Assembly: GCA_026929865.2 (NCBI GenBank)
Contig: CM049407.1
Location: 17,659,501-17,723,500 of the forward strand
Reading direction: 5' to 3'
Origin: Hyperoplus lanceolatus
Taxonomy: Eukaryota; Chordata; Actinopteri; Uranoscopiformes; Ammodytidae
Length of the DNA: 64,000 bases
The position numbers and the translations under genes were made by a program. Below are positions 1 to 15,180 of this stretch, piece after piece. The stretch's first letter is position 1; every line of letters begins with the position of its first letter. Under the pieces are notes generated by a model. That model saw only the letters and a program-made list of their open reading frames with translations. It had not been told where the DNA came from and did not search any database.

Positions 1-99
1 GCAAATACACTGCAGGTACTGCTGACACTGCATTTCAATATACTTTTATCTAGTAAAACACTTGAACGATGTTTAAACAGTGATTCATTCTCTCCACAG

Positions 100-1466
100 A
101 GAATCCACTGGACCCTTCCCCGTCTCCCAACTCTACTCAAACAAGTATAATGTGCTAAGTGTGACAGTCAAAAAAGAAGAAAGCATTATGTAATATTTTA
201 AAGGTGTGGCCAGACTAAGCAGCATGGATGCTTTTCATTACAGATATATTCCCTTCATCGGTTCTGCCGTGGAATCCAAGCGACCAAAACCAGGAAAGAA
301 GCACAGGTTGACTGACCCAATAGTGTTAAAAACCTTTGGCCATTCTCTACAAAGGAGAAGAGTATCACACTCATGCTCACTGATCTGCTGTTGTCATATC
401 CAAATGCCTACACGACAGTCACTATATATGTATCTCTCTGCTGACTTTGTCTCTCTTTAAGCTTTGAATCTGGTTTACATCATCATTCCCACCATCCCCT
501 TGATACTGCTGTTACTCACAGTGACAGGAGTCTGCTGCTTCAAACTGCTTGTCAGACGGTGAGGATCCAAAACAAGATACTGAATACTGAACACAACATT
601 TTACTTCACCTGAAGATCTCACAACATCACAATTTAAAACATTTGAAGTACTGTTACTCAAACTTTAATATGGCCACACTGAGAAGTTTTAGAGTAAGGG
701 TAAGAGGTGAAAATCTTACCAAGAGTTGTAATGTCCACTCCTTACTGAAGTCATCTTTGTTATACACCACATAACAAACAGCGAACCCTTAATAAGTTAT
801 CCTTAAGGGTCAATTTAGTGTAATTTTGTTAAATATAAAGGTGGAATCAGCCATTCTGGAGAACGTTTGCTGTCAAAATAACTTTTTGTAAAAATCAGTG
901 AATATTTACAGTGCCTAGGCAGTAATACACAGCCTAGGCACTGTAAACAGGCATGTTTCCAGCTCCGGTGGCACCCCTTTGTTTACATACCAGTTTACAG
1001 AGCCTAGGGCTAGTTGTATAAACACTAGATGGACAGGAAGTGGATTGGGAGGAGATATTCACAAATTTTGACAAAAAGTGATTTTACAACAAGTGTTCTC
1101 CAGAATGACTCCAAAACTATCATTGTTTTAGTCCCCCTTTCAATTCCTTCTAACTTCCATACCCATTATGTGGCTCAAATCTAATGCCAATTTTTTCTTA
1201 AATTTTTTAAATCGACCCCTAACTGTAAAGTGCCATTTATAAAAGAAAAGGCCTTACACAATTCCTAAGACTGTTGGAAATGTACTAGACTAGACTAGAA
1301 GCAACGATGGAGGGCTCGTCTGAGGACGACCTAGAGAGAGAGAGAGAGAGAGAGAGAGACTAGATGTTATCATGCTTTTACTACAGCCTCAGTAACTTGT
1401 AAACAGTGTAATCTGGATAATTTTTTTCTATGTTAATGTTTGAGGTGTTTTGTTCTTGATGCTGCT

Positions 1467-1554
<88 letters not shown>

Positions 1555-2270
1555 ACAGAAGGAGGAAACAGCAGAAATCAGAAGTATGCCAGACCGACCC
1601 GGGCCTCTGCCCCAGCACCACTCCACCCGACGTGTACAACGTCATTCGATCCCAGAAGGACGATGACCTGGTTGCAGCTCGCCCCAACACCAAAAACACC
1701 TCCTTTTTATGCTCCTCACCGGACACACCCACAGGTGACTACGACAACCTGGGAGGTCGGGACACAGAGAGCGGCTTCGTGACCCTAGCCAGCACAGAGA
1801 GCTGCTTCCTCAACTTCGACCTCAATGACCTCAGCGTGGGGCACCACGGTACCCGAGACTTCTACGACACCAGCTTGGGCCGCTCAGGGAAGAGGGACCT
1901 GAATGACAGCAGTCTGGGTCGCACCAGGCACAGGGAGTTTTATGACAGGAGTCTCGGTCGCCGTACCACAAAGAGTGAGCATTACGGCAGCAGTGTCTAC
2001 GGGGACCACGGATTGTATGACGTCAGCATCAGAGGAGGGAGTGACCTCTATGATCCCAAACCAAGGTCCGGGAGTCACACTGCAAAGGCTGACCTCTATC
2101 AGACATACATCACCAACGGCAAGGAGGACACTTACCAAACCAGCCTCCAAACCTATGGAAACCGGAAATCCTACCAAGCGAATCTGGATTGCTACAGAAA
2201 TGGCCTGAATCTTGACGCCGAAAGGAGATACTTCAACGAACAAGAATGGATCAACAGAGAAAACTACTGA
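100..2270 (+). CDS. LAYN: Layilin, 3' part (partial; 5' exons outside window)
   Basis: Type I membrane C-type lectin (hyaluronan receptor) whose cytoplasmic tail binds talin and ERM proteins in mammals. The lectin domain would lie left of the window. Visible exons with matching phases are 100-144, 244-306, 462-558 and 1559-2270. The first two encode a Pro/Ser/Thr-rich stalk. The third gives the transmembrane helix, starting ALNLVYIIIPTIPLILLLL. The last gives the tail. The layilin signature VYNVIRSQ, then N-T-S-F, DYDN and ESGFVTLASTES, matches the mammalian tail closely and separates it from chondrolectin. The tail here is about 240 residues, roughly twice the mammalian length as I recall it. 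The extra part holds tyrosine-rich repeats of the type (R)(D/E)F-Y-D-x-S-L-G-R (about 1845-2010). Stop codon 2268-2270. Identity is strong; the two stalk exons are inferred from phase and splice signals. Confidence 0.88.
833..1120. repeat. Inverted-repeat element with apical hairpin in layilin intron
   Basis: Imperfect inverted ends around 842-866 (GCCATTCTGGAGAACG) and 1093-1117 (GTTCTCCAGAATGACTCC) flank a region holding a perfect 16-bp hairpin, arms 905-920 and 932-947 with an 11-nt loop. It looks like a MITE or foldback remnant. I see no clear target-site duplication and the exact ends are approximate. Confidence 0.45.
1471..1552. repeat. (TG)n microsatellite at layilin 3' splice site
   Basis: About 41 uninterrupted TG units end 6 nt before the CAG acceptor (1556-1558) of the last layilin exon, so the repeat takes the place of the polypyrimidine tract. 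Cys/Val-only open frames across it are artefacts of the repeat. Confidence 0.97.
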
Positions 2271-4714
<2,444 letters not shown>

Positions 4715-7700
4715 TCAGCCGTGGGTCCGCTTGCGAGGCTGCTTTTGCCGCCGTGGTTTCAAGATGACGTTGCGCCTGTAGTTTGTGTGACTGTCCGATA
4801 GAAACGGAATGTAGAACGCCCTGAAGACAGGAGATGACCTGAGAGAGAAAAATGTTTTATTAAGATGACTGCATCTTTCTCTTTTAAGCTTTTGGACACA
4901 AATAAATTAGTTTGCAGTTCTTAATTTCATACCCTCTTTTTGTATTTTCTTAAAAGTTATACCAAATGTTTAAAGTGTCAAGAAGATAATACTTTGTATT
5001 TCCAGTCTATTCTTTTCTTCTTTTTGAAATTTTTTTAATTTAAGGACTAGAAAATATGGGAGAGTATGGCAAAAAAATATTATCACAATGATTTGTTTTG
5101 CTTAATGATCAATATCGAATTTATCACAATAAATAATTTGATAACGCTAAAACCTGATGAAACAAGTTGGTTCATTGGTAAGCTTATAATATAGTTTATT
5201 AACATATGTTTTGATAAAAGAATATTGAATCACATTTTAATGTAGACACTTAAAACTGCAGTCTGAATGGGTGTCATGTTTATTTCGGCTGTGTGATAGG
5301 CTGATAGGTATATCCATATGGAGTATAAATGTCCAATGTTTATAATAGTTATAGACTTCAATTTAATTGCGATCCACAATTGAGATCGTTTTATCGCCAA
5401 GCCCTATTTGGGAGCCATGATTTTCTGTGTAAATGTTGAATTTGGAAAAAATACTTTGATGCTTGAAGGAAAGGCTTGTGGGCGATGACGCTCCACTCCT
5501 CTTTGTTTGCTAAATAACGTGGCTCAAGTGGCGTCTCTTCATCTGTGTCCAGGTCTACCAAGTAGTGGCACTGCCGTAAATCCATCTGCCATGAGTAGAA
5601 ACATCACAATTAAAATGCAACAACTGTCCGTGAGGCAACAAACATGCACACACATGTCTGAGTGACTCACATATCGAGTTGGCTCCTCAAGGTTCTGGTC
5701 GTTCATATTGGCTGGAATGATCTGTGTGGCCAGAGGACCAGAGGCATACGGCTGAGGCAGCTGCCCTTTAAAGTCAGACTGAATGAAGTGCAGTTGCCAG
5801 CTGGAGAATAGGAAGATAATATATCAGCAGGTCAGAGTCACTGAAAAAAACACATTCTGTACTTTATCAAACATTGAAGACCTGCTTGGGAATCTTGGAT
5901 ACTAACTTGTGCGGTAGAAGGAAGCTGCTTGGGAAGCGGTACCACTCTTTGCCAACACACACACTAACAGGCCTGCCTTCAGGGACTGAGTGAAGGGTCG
6001 GATCCTTGGCGATGCGATGGAACTCCGGGTACAGGTCCAAAGGGGCGTGGTAGCCTGTGGAAAGGGAAAACAAATTGCATCATTCTTGAACTATTTTTAT
6101 GGTTGCCTTACAAACATAATGAGGAAACAGTGTCTTTGTGTACACACACCTTTGAAGAGGGCGACAGAGCGAGACATTGACAGCACTGTGAAGACTACAA
6201 CTGAGCATAGAGCCAACCAGTTGGAGGAGACAGTGTAGTGCTCCAGTCGATACCGCTGGAACAGGAAGTGGTAGCATTTCTGCAGGAAATAGAATATGTC
6301 AAAATTAATTTTCCGAGGTCCAGGTCTGAGGCTGGCTACAGTCAGTTCATGCCAACAACACACAGGTGTTGCTGATTAATGGAGGCAAACAGTTTTTGAC
6401 TGTGCTCTGTTGTGTGTTGTGGTCTCTTTGTTGTGTATATTGATTTGTTTTCTGGAAGACTCATTGGATGTCACGGAACGACAAAGTGGACAATAAACAA
6501 CGTCTGATACACGCTTATTGGCAAGCTGAATGTCATTTGATAAACTGAGTGCACATCTTAAAAAATCTAGAAACCAACCAGCAGCCAGTAGTGGCAAAAG
6601 CAAAACGCAGGAGGCCTAATACAAATAAGCCGACTGACACAGTCTACTGTTATACTCTCAAAGCTAAAATTGGAAAACCGCAAAACATACCTGTAGAGAG
6701 GAGAGTGCTACTGCTCCGCTGAGGCAGATGAGAGGGTAGATGGGAAAGAGAAAACGCTCTTCTTTATGAGGTCTGGTGAAGAAAATCAACATCCACAGAT
6801 ACATGGGAGACAGAGTCAGCCAGTACGGACGGCCCAGGTTCTGCACTGCAGGAAAACACATGCAAGAACATGAAATCACGAGAGGCGCTGCCGTGGAAAC
6901 GTGGTTAAATTAGACAAAGTTCTTATTAGCAGTCACTCACCATTGAACCTGTGTAACAGTGTCTCCATGAGAGCTGTGAGAGGCAGAGAAAACAGCGCCA
7001 GGGCAAACACCAGGTTGAAATTCAGGATCCCGTTTACAAAGTAGAAATGCCACGGCTCTGTACCTGGTAATCAAACAACACAAAACATTGAACATCATGT
7101 ACAGACTATCACAATTAAAACAATATTGTTACTGTACAGTTGTTAGTTGTTGCAACAATTACTTCAAAAGGGAAAATACACAAGAATTAGTTTTACCAGA
7201 TGAAAGTGAATAATAGTGGTGGAGACTCAAAACCAATGGTCCTATACAGAGTGTGTTCTTGCCTTTGTCTGCCAACTTTAAATTGCTCATGTTTTTTTTA
7301 GGGTCCTTTTGCTACATTAACCTTACAATCACTATAATAAATAAATAAATATTGCTGTCACTCAAATTGATCAGCTCTAGCAAGGTATTACTGTTCTCTT
7401 AGTACAATTTGAGACTGTCCACTTAAAAAGAAGAATACCTCACATCGCACAGCACATGTAAGACCTCTAGTGGTTGTAATACCTGGTGCTACACAATGCA
7501 GTTCAGTTTAAGCGGCCTCTTTGTTCTGCACTTACTGTTATTAATCACTTATCCTACCAACGAGAGTGGTCCGCCTAACTTACTCAATTAGAAACTTTGA
7601 ACATTTCATTGTCATCCATAAAGCAGTGTTTTTGTTTAGAAATAAAACACAATAGGAGGAGCTCGTGGTGTAGTGCTTGAGCTGAGGTTGAATCTTTTTC

Positions 7701-10700
7701 CAACATATATAATATAATATAGTTTGAAACAATATTTTGTGTGATCTAATGTATTACCATACAGGTCAGGTCCATGTGGTGTGAAGACATTATACAGTAG
7801 AATATTGAGTGGTGCGATGACCAGTTTGCCATAAAAGATAGTGTCCACTGCAACTAGGGGTACCTGAGAAAGACACACAGAATAAGGTTAACATAAATGA
7901 ACCTATTGCTTGTTAACATTTAGCTTTAGCAGCGTAAACATTATATGTGATAATTCATTCAATGAGGAGAAAATGCATCATCCCGTCATGGTACTGCATT
8001 AATGATTAACTGTCAAACAGAAGGTCTGTGCACACATCTCCATGCATACGCAAATTTACTTTATTTAAATTAAGGCTTTAAAAGAAAATATTCTCACCAG
8101 CAGCAAAAGCAGAGCAACAACCGACCAGATGATAAAACTTTTCCATTGCCGCTTTAACACCAGCAGGTCGAAGGCAATCGGAATCCTGAGAAGGAAAACA
8201 AACCAAAGCAGAGTTAAGAAACATTCATCACATTCTGACAAGTGTGCCTCCAGTAAAGCATTTCAGAGAGAGAGGCCTCTCAGGATCTTACCCAATCACA
8301 ACAGAGAATGGCCATCCAACGATGGCACCGGCAGCCACACCCATAATGGCTAAAGGTGTTGAGTCCTGGAACCATCCCGTCATGGCAACCAGCGTGGTGT
8401 ACATACAGAAAGAGGAAGGCAGGAACGCTGAAAGAAAAACACAATCTGTCACAGTCAATGTGACCTCTGCCTAGCCTTATTTATCCCACCTTCATTGGAA
8501 CAGTGGCAATAACGAGAACTTGCAGACCAAAAATGTATCCCGAATATAAAATGCATACTGCACACTTTCTGAATGGCAGTTCTGCTCTACAGCTTTAATC
8601 AGTGTACAGGTTTGGCAATAAAGATAACTGAAATCTGATGCACTGTAATATGTTATCCAGTGTGGGAGGGAGTTAGAAAGGCAAAGAATAGTTCAATTAC
8701 AGTCATATACCATGGAGAATAGATATTAAAAATGTATCTAATGTAAAAGATTATGTAAACATAATGCATTATGTTGGGATGGATCAACTGAGCCAATAAG
8801 TCTGACCAACCTGCAGATGAGCAGAACATTCCCGTGCTCAAGACCAGAAAGGCCAACATCAGACGACCCACATGCAAACCAAACTTCTTACAAACTGCCC
8901 TGTGACAAAACGGAACAGAGTCATTGGCTTCCACATATACAGTACATTCATATAGAGATACTGTAGAGGGTATGTATAACATCAGCCCAAAATGTGTGAG
9001 CCAAAACACTGTGCATTTAAGAAGAAGAGTGTAAACTCACTTGTAGAAATAGAGTTCACAGACACAGCAGGAGAACGCTAAGACACATCGTACAAAGTAG
9101 AACACCAACACCTGCAACACAGTCATAACACAAGCCTGAATCTTCTGCACATCATTATATTCCAGTATAATGATGTCATGCACATGTCTGTGTGTGAGTC
9201 CATGTTTGGTTTACATTTATTTACATTTCTCTAAAAAGCATGTAATGTTCCTACAAGAAAAAATAATATGCTGTGACAATGGGACATTTTTTGAAAACAC
9301 GGGCCTCTTATTACAGAGAGGAAAACGTGTGACACAAAATATCTGCCTGTTATGATGTGTCAGTCAATTGAAGTCTTTTGAAATATCGACAATAACAACA
9401 AACATGGATTGTGGAATAGTTACCTTGTTTGTCTGTAGAACATGGGCATGCAAACAAGCAGGAAGAGCATGTAGCCATAGGTAAGCGTACGACCTGATGG
9501 CGTACAATGGAGAATATTCCCATGTTTGCATCCCTGTCCCGTACAGCAGGTAGTGCATCTGTCAAAACAGTCATCATCATCATCATCATCATCATCACAT
9601 CATCATCACAACAAGCGTGGACATGAGCAGTTCTAGAAAGAGAAACGGACATTGACAAATTACAGCACACTGCAATTTGGGATTTTGACAGTATGGCGTG
9701 TTACTCACAGGCTCCCAGTAGTTAAAGGTCTCATCGCAGTCTGAGATGTTGCTGAGCAGAGCTGCACAGAACCGTGCAGAGAGGAGGCATTTAAATGCAG
9801 TTGATCCTTCTGGAGCCCATACCTGCCCTCCGCGACTTATTGACCTATTAGGGGAAAAAACACACAATACACACTTACTAAGTAACATACAATCACATGT
9901 GTCGTTTTTGTTTTTATCGTTTCTAGTGTGACTGTTAATGTTGTTGTGATATTGTGAAGTATTTGTAATGTAATAACGCACTGCAATGTAAAAATGCACA
10001 GGTGTTGAGTGGACTCCAGGATGAATAGCTGTGGCTATCTATGGCTTCAGCTAATGGGGATCCCAATAAATCAAATCAAATGCATTTAAATAGTGCATCA
10101 TGTCTGCAATTGGAAAAAGGTCTACATCTTAACTGATTGAATCGATGTACCAGCCTTTGTCCTTGTGTTTCAACATGCACAGGGTTATCTGGTTATTTCC
10201 AGTGCACCTGCTTTTTAATGGATCCCCAATTAAGGCCCAAATTATGGTAATTACGTTACAGCTAGCTAATTCCTATGCCCTAATTACAGGTATGACGTGT
10301 TTGTTGGGACACAAAGTAAATGTCAGCTCACAACGGAGCAATTGAAAGAGTCTCCGAAAAGGTCTATTAAAACTAAGAGTCGCAATTTGTGATCGGTTTG
10401 TTGTCTGTTTTTAACTCGAAGCTCCGCCTCATTTTAAGAATTATTATGATATTTCTTTTAGTTTTGATTTTTTTTTCTTTTTTACCTGACTGACATTGTT
10501 TGGGGAAAATTTGACTATTTGAAATGAACACAATATAATAATATCTTAGTATTTATATTATTCACCTTTAGCTGTAATGAGCATGTCCTGCAAACAATGC
10601 AAGTTTGATGACCCAGGCAGGTAACTATTTACTCAACCTGAACTAACCCCATTTTTGACATTCCTTGTGTGTGAGAGACAGTGATTAGTTAGATAAGTGG

Positions 10701-11331
10701 TTGAGCTGCAGCTCAGCATCGATCCTCACGTAATGACACGTCATCTTACAAAAGACTCATCAACAACAACTTAATAAACAAAAACACCTGATGTAAAATA
10801 AACAAGTGTCCGTGCCGAGCAGGAGTTGACCACCTTGTTGTCATGGTATCATAAATATGGCAGTGAGACGGTTTGTGGAGAATGAATGAATTGGACCAAA
10901 ACAAAACTGCGTTACGTTTCAACGTAAACGATGCAACTAGTTACTTATTGGGTCCGAAACGCACTTAAACAACCATTAGATTTTTAACTACTAAAAAACA
11001 TGTAGTCCTGTAGGTTGTTGTGAGGACGTTATCGATCCTTGTTATCCGGTTGCTAGGATCAAAACTTCCTTATCATTTCAAAGTAGCTAGCTAGCTAGCT
11101 CCCCCACCCCCTGCTCAGTCTGTCAGTCAGACCTAGGAAGGAGCTCACTGCAACAGGGAACCTAACGTCTATTCTCCCGGCTCATACTCACTCTTGCCGG
11201 GTCTCTGTTGTTTTACTGTCATCGCCGCCTTTCTCTTCTTTCGGTGGCCGAGCTTCTGCGGGGACGTTCACGTTGCTTGCATCTATTCTGCTACCTCTCC
11301 TAGTTCTCTGACGAAGCGCTTTGGCCGCCAT
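4715..11331 (-). CDS. ALG9: ALG9 alpha-1,2-mannosyltransferase
   Basis: ER multi-pass GT-C glycosyltransferase that uses dolichol-phosphate-mannose to add alpha-1,2-mannoses to the lipid-linked N-glycan precursor. Coding exons in transcript order: 11192-11331, 9709-9844, 9424-9558, 9041-9111, 8811-8899, 8292-8427, 8098-8185, 7758-7863, 6941-7063, 6691-6845, 6150-6279, 5907-6054, 5671-5800, 5455-5585, 4715-4838. They total 1842 nt (613 aa plus stop), against about 611 aa in human. Clear family blocks include VWAPEGSTAFKCLLSARF and SDCDETFNYWEP, which carries the acidic first-luminal-loop motif. Others are QTWEYSPLYAIRSYAY, GKLVIAPLNILLYNVFTPHG, PHKEERFLFPIYPLICL, FQRYRLEHYT and VCVGKEWYRFPSSF. 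The C-terminus is very basic (ILKPRRQKQPRKRTHG). The start MAAKALRQRTRRGSR sits in a good Kozak context, and every exon junction keeps phase. No lesions seen. Confidence 0.97.
5045..5406. repeat. Possible degraded interspersed repeat in ALG9 intron
   Basis: AT-rich segment ending in a motif whose reverse complement reads GGGCTTGGCGATAAAACGAT, which resembles the end of a common fish repeat family. Boundaries and class are uncertain. Confidence 0.3.
10018..10082 (+). repeat. Short retrotransposon-like 3' tail in ALG9 intron 1
   Basis: The sequence GCTAATGGGGATCCCAATAA followed by ATCAAATCAAAT resembles the 3' terminus of a non-LTR retrotransposon with a short simple-repeat tail. No coding part remains. 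Confidence 0.4.
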
Positions 11332-12196
11332 GATTTCCGATGATGCTCCCGAGTCGGACTTCGGTCATTTTCGCAGCCGTCCGGGTTTTTGCCAGCTCTC
11401 ATCTGGAGACGTATAAATGGCTACTAGTCAAAACCTAATAGCCGCCTATCTATGGTCAAAACATTGCTTTTTTTCATTTCACTTTCGTTTTTGTATATAT
11501 TAAAAAAAAAACAGATTTATAATAACATACACATTAGAGGAATGGGGATATTATAGCGTAGTTTCCTTATAGCCTAATGCAGACAATGTTGTTCAATTGG
11601 CTCCATTTCCAATCGTTCAATCCCAGTGAATTGCAAAACAAATCCTATTGCCTTTTAGTCAGTTCACAGCGGGTGAAGGCAACCATACAATCAACTTTAA
11701 GAATAATGAAGTTTAAAGTCATAAAATAGTTGTTCTTTACTATTTGCTTGGGTTTAATGGATCAATTCTTTTAACAGAAAAGGGAAATCAACATCTGCTT
11801 TTTACCTAATTTACATCCCAACAAACTCAAACTTATTCTTCCTCCCAGAACCAATACAAAGTTCAGGAGACATAGGAATTCATGGACTACTGGTAACCCA
11901 AAAGTCTTGAGCATAGCATTAGTCAATATTTTAATATTACAATAATTCTCAATAGACCACATATTTATGTTAAATAACAGGTTTATTTTAAGATCATTGA
12001 TACACGGATTTCCAATCACATTTCAAATGCTTAATATTGAAAGCAATGCCTCAACGACTGTAAACACTTTTCATTCACAGTTTTGCACTATAGCCTACAC
12101 TTTGCTATATAGTTATGCAATCTGCTCAGCAATAACGAACACACTTTTTTGTAACGTCTAGGTAATTCCCTTTTCCTCCAAGAGACTTAAATATAG
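11332..12196. other. ALG9 promoter side and intergenic DNA up to FDXACB1 3' end
   Basis: About 870 bp lie between the ALG9 start codon and the FDXACB1 stop codon, both on the minus strand. The part next to ALG9 should hold its promoter and 5' UTR. The rest is AT-rich and I see no gene in it. Confidence 0.4.
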
Positions 12197-15180
12197 CTAT
12201 CTGATGGTGACTTGTAACTGAGAGGAAAGTAAGGATTCTACACGTTGATGAAACTGGAGAGCTTGTGTGTGTGACAGAGCATGTGTGTGTGAGTGGTAGA
12301 TAAGTCTGTAGCAGTAGCTGGTCTGGCTCAGGTCAGGATGGGAGAATGTGTCCACAAGTTTTACTTGCTCCACGGTCCCATGACTGGCCTCTCGGACCAC
12401 AGCGTAGAACTTCCTGTCCTCCCATGTCGGGCCCGTCCAAAAGCTGATGTCAAAGCTGAAGTGCTCGGGGTACAGGGAGAATGGCTGGAAAGGTTCCCCT
12501 GGTGATGGGCGCAGTGCAAACTGTTTTACAAAGCGTGGGTCGTGTGACCACAGCAGCCGCCAGTCAGGGAGTGAGAACAGGAGCACAGCGAGGAGGTCCA
12601 AATTTAGGGAGACAGTGACATGGCTGATGTTGTCGCTTGCATTGCTTGCGAATACCCTTCCTACCGAACCCATTGGCCGTGTCAACAGGCGCAGTCCTCC
12701 CTCTTCTCTGACTAGGGAGACCCCGTAGGGAGAGAGCAGCTTTTCCAGCCTTTCTCCAAGCAATTTCATTGGCTCACATTTGGACAGGTAAACACCTCTT
12801 AGGAGAAGCTCGTGAAAGGCAGGTGGAGCCCAGAGGTTGATAGGTAAGTTCCTGAACACCAGGCCACTCATACCATATAAGCTGGTAACACCATTACAGT
12901 CCCCATGGGACCCCTCCTTCACATGTCCTTCAATGCTTTTATCATTCTCCCTGTGACTCCCTGCATTGTCAATCAGCTCTTCTTTTTTAGTTAGAAGCTC
13001 TTCAACATAATGGATCAGGGATGGACGCAGCATATGAAGACCACTTTCTTCTTCAGGATCAACATCAAGAGAGCATGCAGACATTAGGCACTCAACTCTT
13101 TTGCTCTTCACTATGTCCACTTTCTCTGAGGTAACACGTGTGGTGCACGTCACGTCTCGAGAGCATTCCTCACTGTCCAAAGACGTCAAAGGATCTTTCT
13201 CTTTGCTTGAGGAGACGTGAGTGTCAGAGTTGAGGTCTCTCTGACGCAGGTGGATCCAGTAGCAGTGTGCACTGTCCACGTCATGGCAGCATGCCTGCAG
13301 CTGTTTGGCTGTGAGGACGAAGGGAAAGGTATCTGTTGCCATGGATACCAACCACTTCTCCGCAAGGCCCTTGAGGAGATAATCTTGCACCAACTTAACA
13401 GGGTGGGTAGAACCGTAGCTGAGAAATCCCCTGGTAAAAGAAGAGGCAGTAAGCACATGTGATCGGCATATTACTCACATAGCATGAGAGCCTCTGTGTT
13501 ACTGTACCTGAATATGTAATCACTGAGCTCAGCCGGTATGTTGTACCGAACCTTCTCCCCTTTAACATCCTCCTCCACCTGAAGTATTTGAGCAGAGGCG
13601 TAGGGCAGGCTGCGGGTAAAGATGTGGAGCAAACTTTTCTCCACATGAAAGCCCTTATCCTGGCTCCTGAACAAGAGCGACAACATGATAAAACATCGTT
13701 AGTATGCAAATACACATGCACAGGGACACAAAGGTATTTTCTATTCGTACACTGTAACACTCACCTTTACTCCTTACCTGTATCCAGTGCACCTGTAGCT
13801 CTGGTATTTCTCACTTTCAAAAGAATGGACGTCAGTAAGGATTAGGTGAGCCTCTGCCGCCATGGCAGCCACCTGCCAGCTGTTGTGCCACTCTCGCTTG
13901 GGGTGGTCCACTGGTGTGCCACCCTGTCCGTTGCACAAGGATACATGAACCTCCCCATCTTCAGCCAACACCTGAACACAACTTGAGGCACAAAAAACAC
14001 AAGTGTTCATTATATGCTATCCACCATCCATCAATTCTGCATGTCGTAATACAGTACTTCATATAAACATGTATACATGCACATAGTGTATATTTATAAA
14101 CGCCTCTTTTATCTGTCTCTATTCAGCTTTGTTGTTGTTTTTCTGTATGTCTAGTTATATCTTCCTTCAAATTCCTTGTATTATTGTGTACAAATAATTA
14201 CAAAGTAAAGTTGATTCAGATTCTGATATTGTCATGGAAAATGAAAACTTTTTCAGGTTATAAAGATACGTTCAATTAACAATTAAAGCTGGGCATCATT
14301 AGCCCCTTACAATAATCAGAGATTCAACACCGCTACCAAAAAGCATAGACTGTATAAAGACTAAGAAGTCATAATCCTTCACTGTTAAATGGGATCCAAA
14401 CACAATCAGCCACAAGGGAACTTAATTGAATAAATCCTTTAGTACTCTATAGCTGTCTGGTGAAATAGAGAAAAAAAACTCAGGTATAGTATGTAAGTTC
14501 AAGTTGTAGCCTACCTTTTGGCTTAAATGTCTCGTAGGCTAAACAAGAGTACATATTATTATTTTGTGGGGAGAAAAGAAACAACACCCAAATTAAACAT
14601 AGTGATCTCTTTTACATTCAGTAGCCTATTGAAACAAAAGTCAGGAGAAGTAACTACTTATTGTGTAATTATTTAACAAACAAAAAAATCCACAGCTGTT
14701 GAATGATATTTCTTTGGCGAGAGAGATGCTGTGAATGGGTTGAATGGTGTAGTGTAACGCAGACGCAGTTGTACCTGAGGAAGAAGTTTTTGAGAAGCTC
14801 TCTGTTCTTTTTGACCCCACTCTTTCTCCCACAGTGAGGGAAGTTAAACACCACACGGTCAAACACACGGCCCCGCAGAGACGCACACTCCCCCAGCTTT
14901 GTGCAGTCCACTTCGAAAAGCACCGTTCCACCTAATTAACACAAAATACAGTGTTTATAAAAATAATGATTATTCAGCACAAATATTAAAGCGCTCGCCA
15001 AGCCATACCCGAGTCCTTGATTATCTGGATGTTACTGGCAGAGCCGTCGTGCCGCAGGGCCTCCTCTTGACGCTGCAGACAGGTGGCCGTGATGGTGGTC
15101 TCCGTTTGCAACTGGCTCACAGAGGCAGAAAACGAGAAGTTCCCTTCTCCCACCAGCAACATGGACCGTGAAGGCGACAT
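12197..15180 (-). CDS. FDXACB1: FDXACB1: BMT5-like Rossmann domain fused to FDX-ACB domain
   Basis: Ferredoxin-fold anticodon-binding domain protein 1; molecular role not established. Exons in transcript order: 15009-15180, 14775-14931, 13778-13981, 13508-13666, 12197-13430. They total 1926 nt (641 aa), against about 624 in human. The N-terminus MSPSRSMLLVGEGNFSFSAS with downstream VFNFPHCGRKSGVKKNRELL is the SAM-binding Rossmann signature of the BMT5/DUF2431 rRNA uridine methyltransferase family. It is followed by EVHVSLCNGQGGTP and REWHNSWQVAAMAAEAHL. The segment CTGYRSQDKGFHVEKSLLHI begins a PheRS-like central part, and the last about 95 residues (from YPEHFSFDISFW to the stop) form the FDX-ACB domain seen at the C-terminus of phenylalanyl-tRNA synthetase beta chains. 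The exon 3 acceptor at 13982-13983 (CAAG before TTGTGTTC) was chosen because it alone keeps phase. Domain functions are family knowledge. Confidence 0.94.
13982..14774. other. FDXACB1 intron 2 with retrotransposon-like tail
   Basis: No coding content found. Around 14170-14225 lies a segment ending TTGATTCAGATTCTGA, similar to the LINE-type tail at 58615-58682, probably an old 3'-end insertion. Confidence 0.35.

Noticed and set aside
1450-1782. Open frames of Cys-Val or His-Thr repeats across TG/CA tracts (also 4439-4767, 27443-27723, 30143-30468, 47962-48229)
   Set aside because: They are translations of microsatellites; no splice or start context, and the real coding frame in each area is different or absent.
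10837-10850. X-box-like GTTGTCATGGTATC in ALG9 intron 1
   Set aside because: Right half does not fit RRYRAC, and ALG9 is not a ciliary gene.
13332-13347. X-box-like GTTGCCATGGATAC in FDXACB1 last exon
   Set aside because: Coding position, and one consensus position fails; most likely chance.
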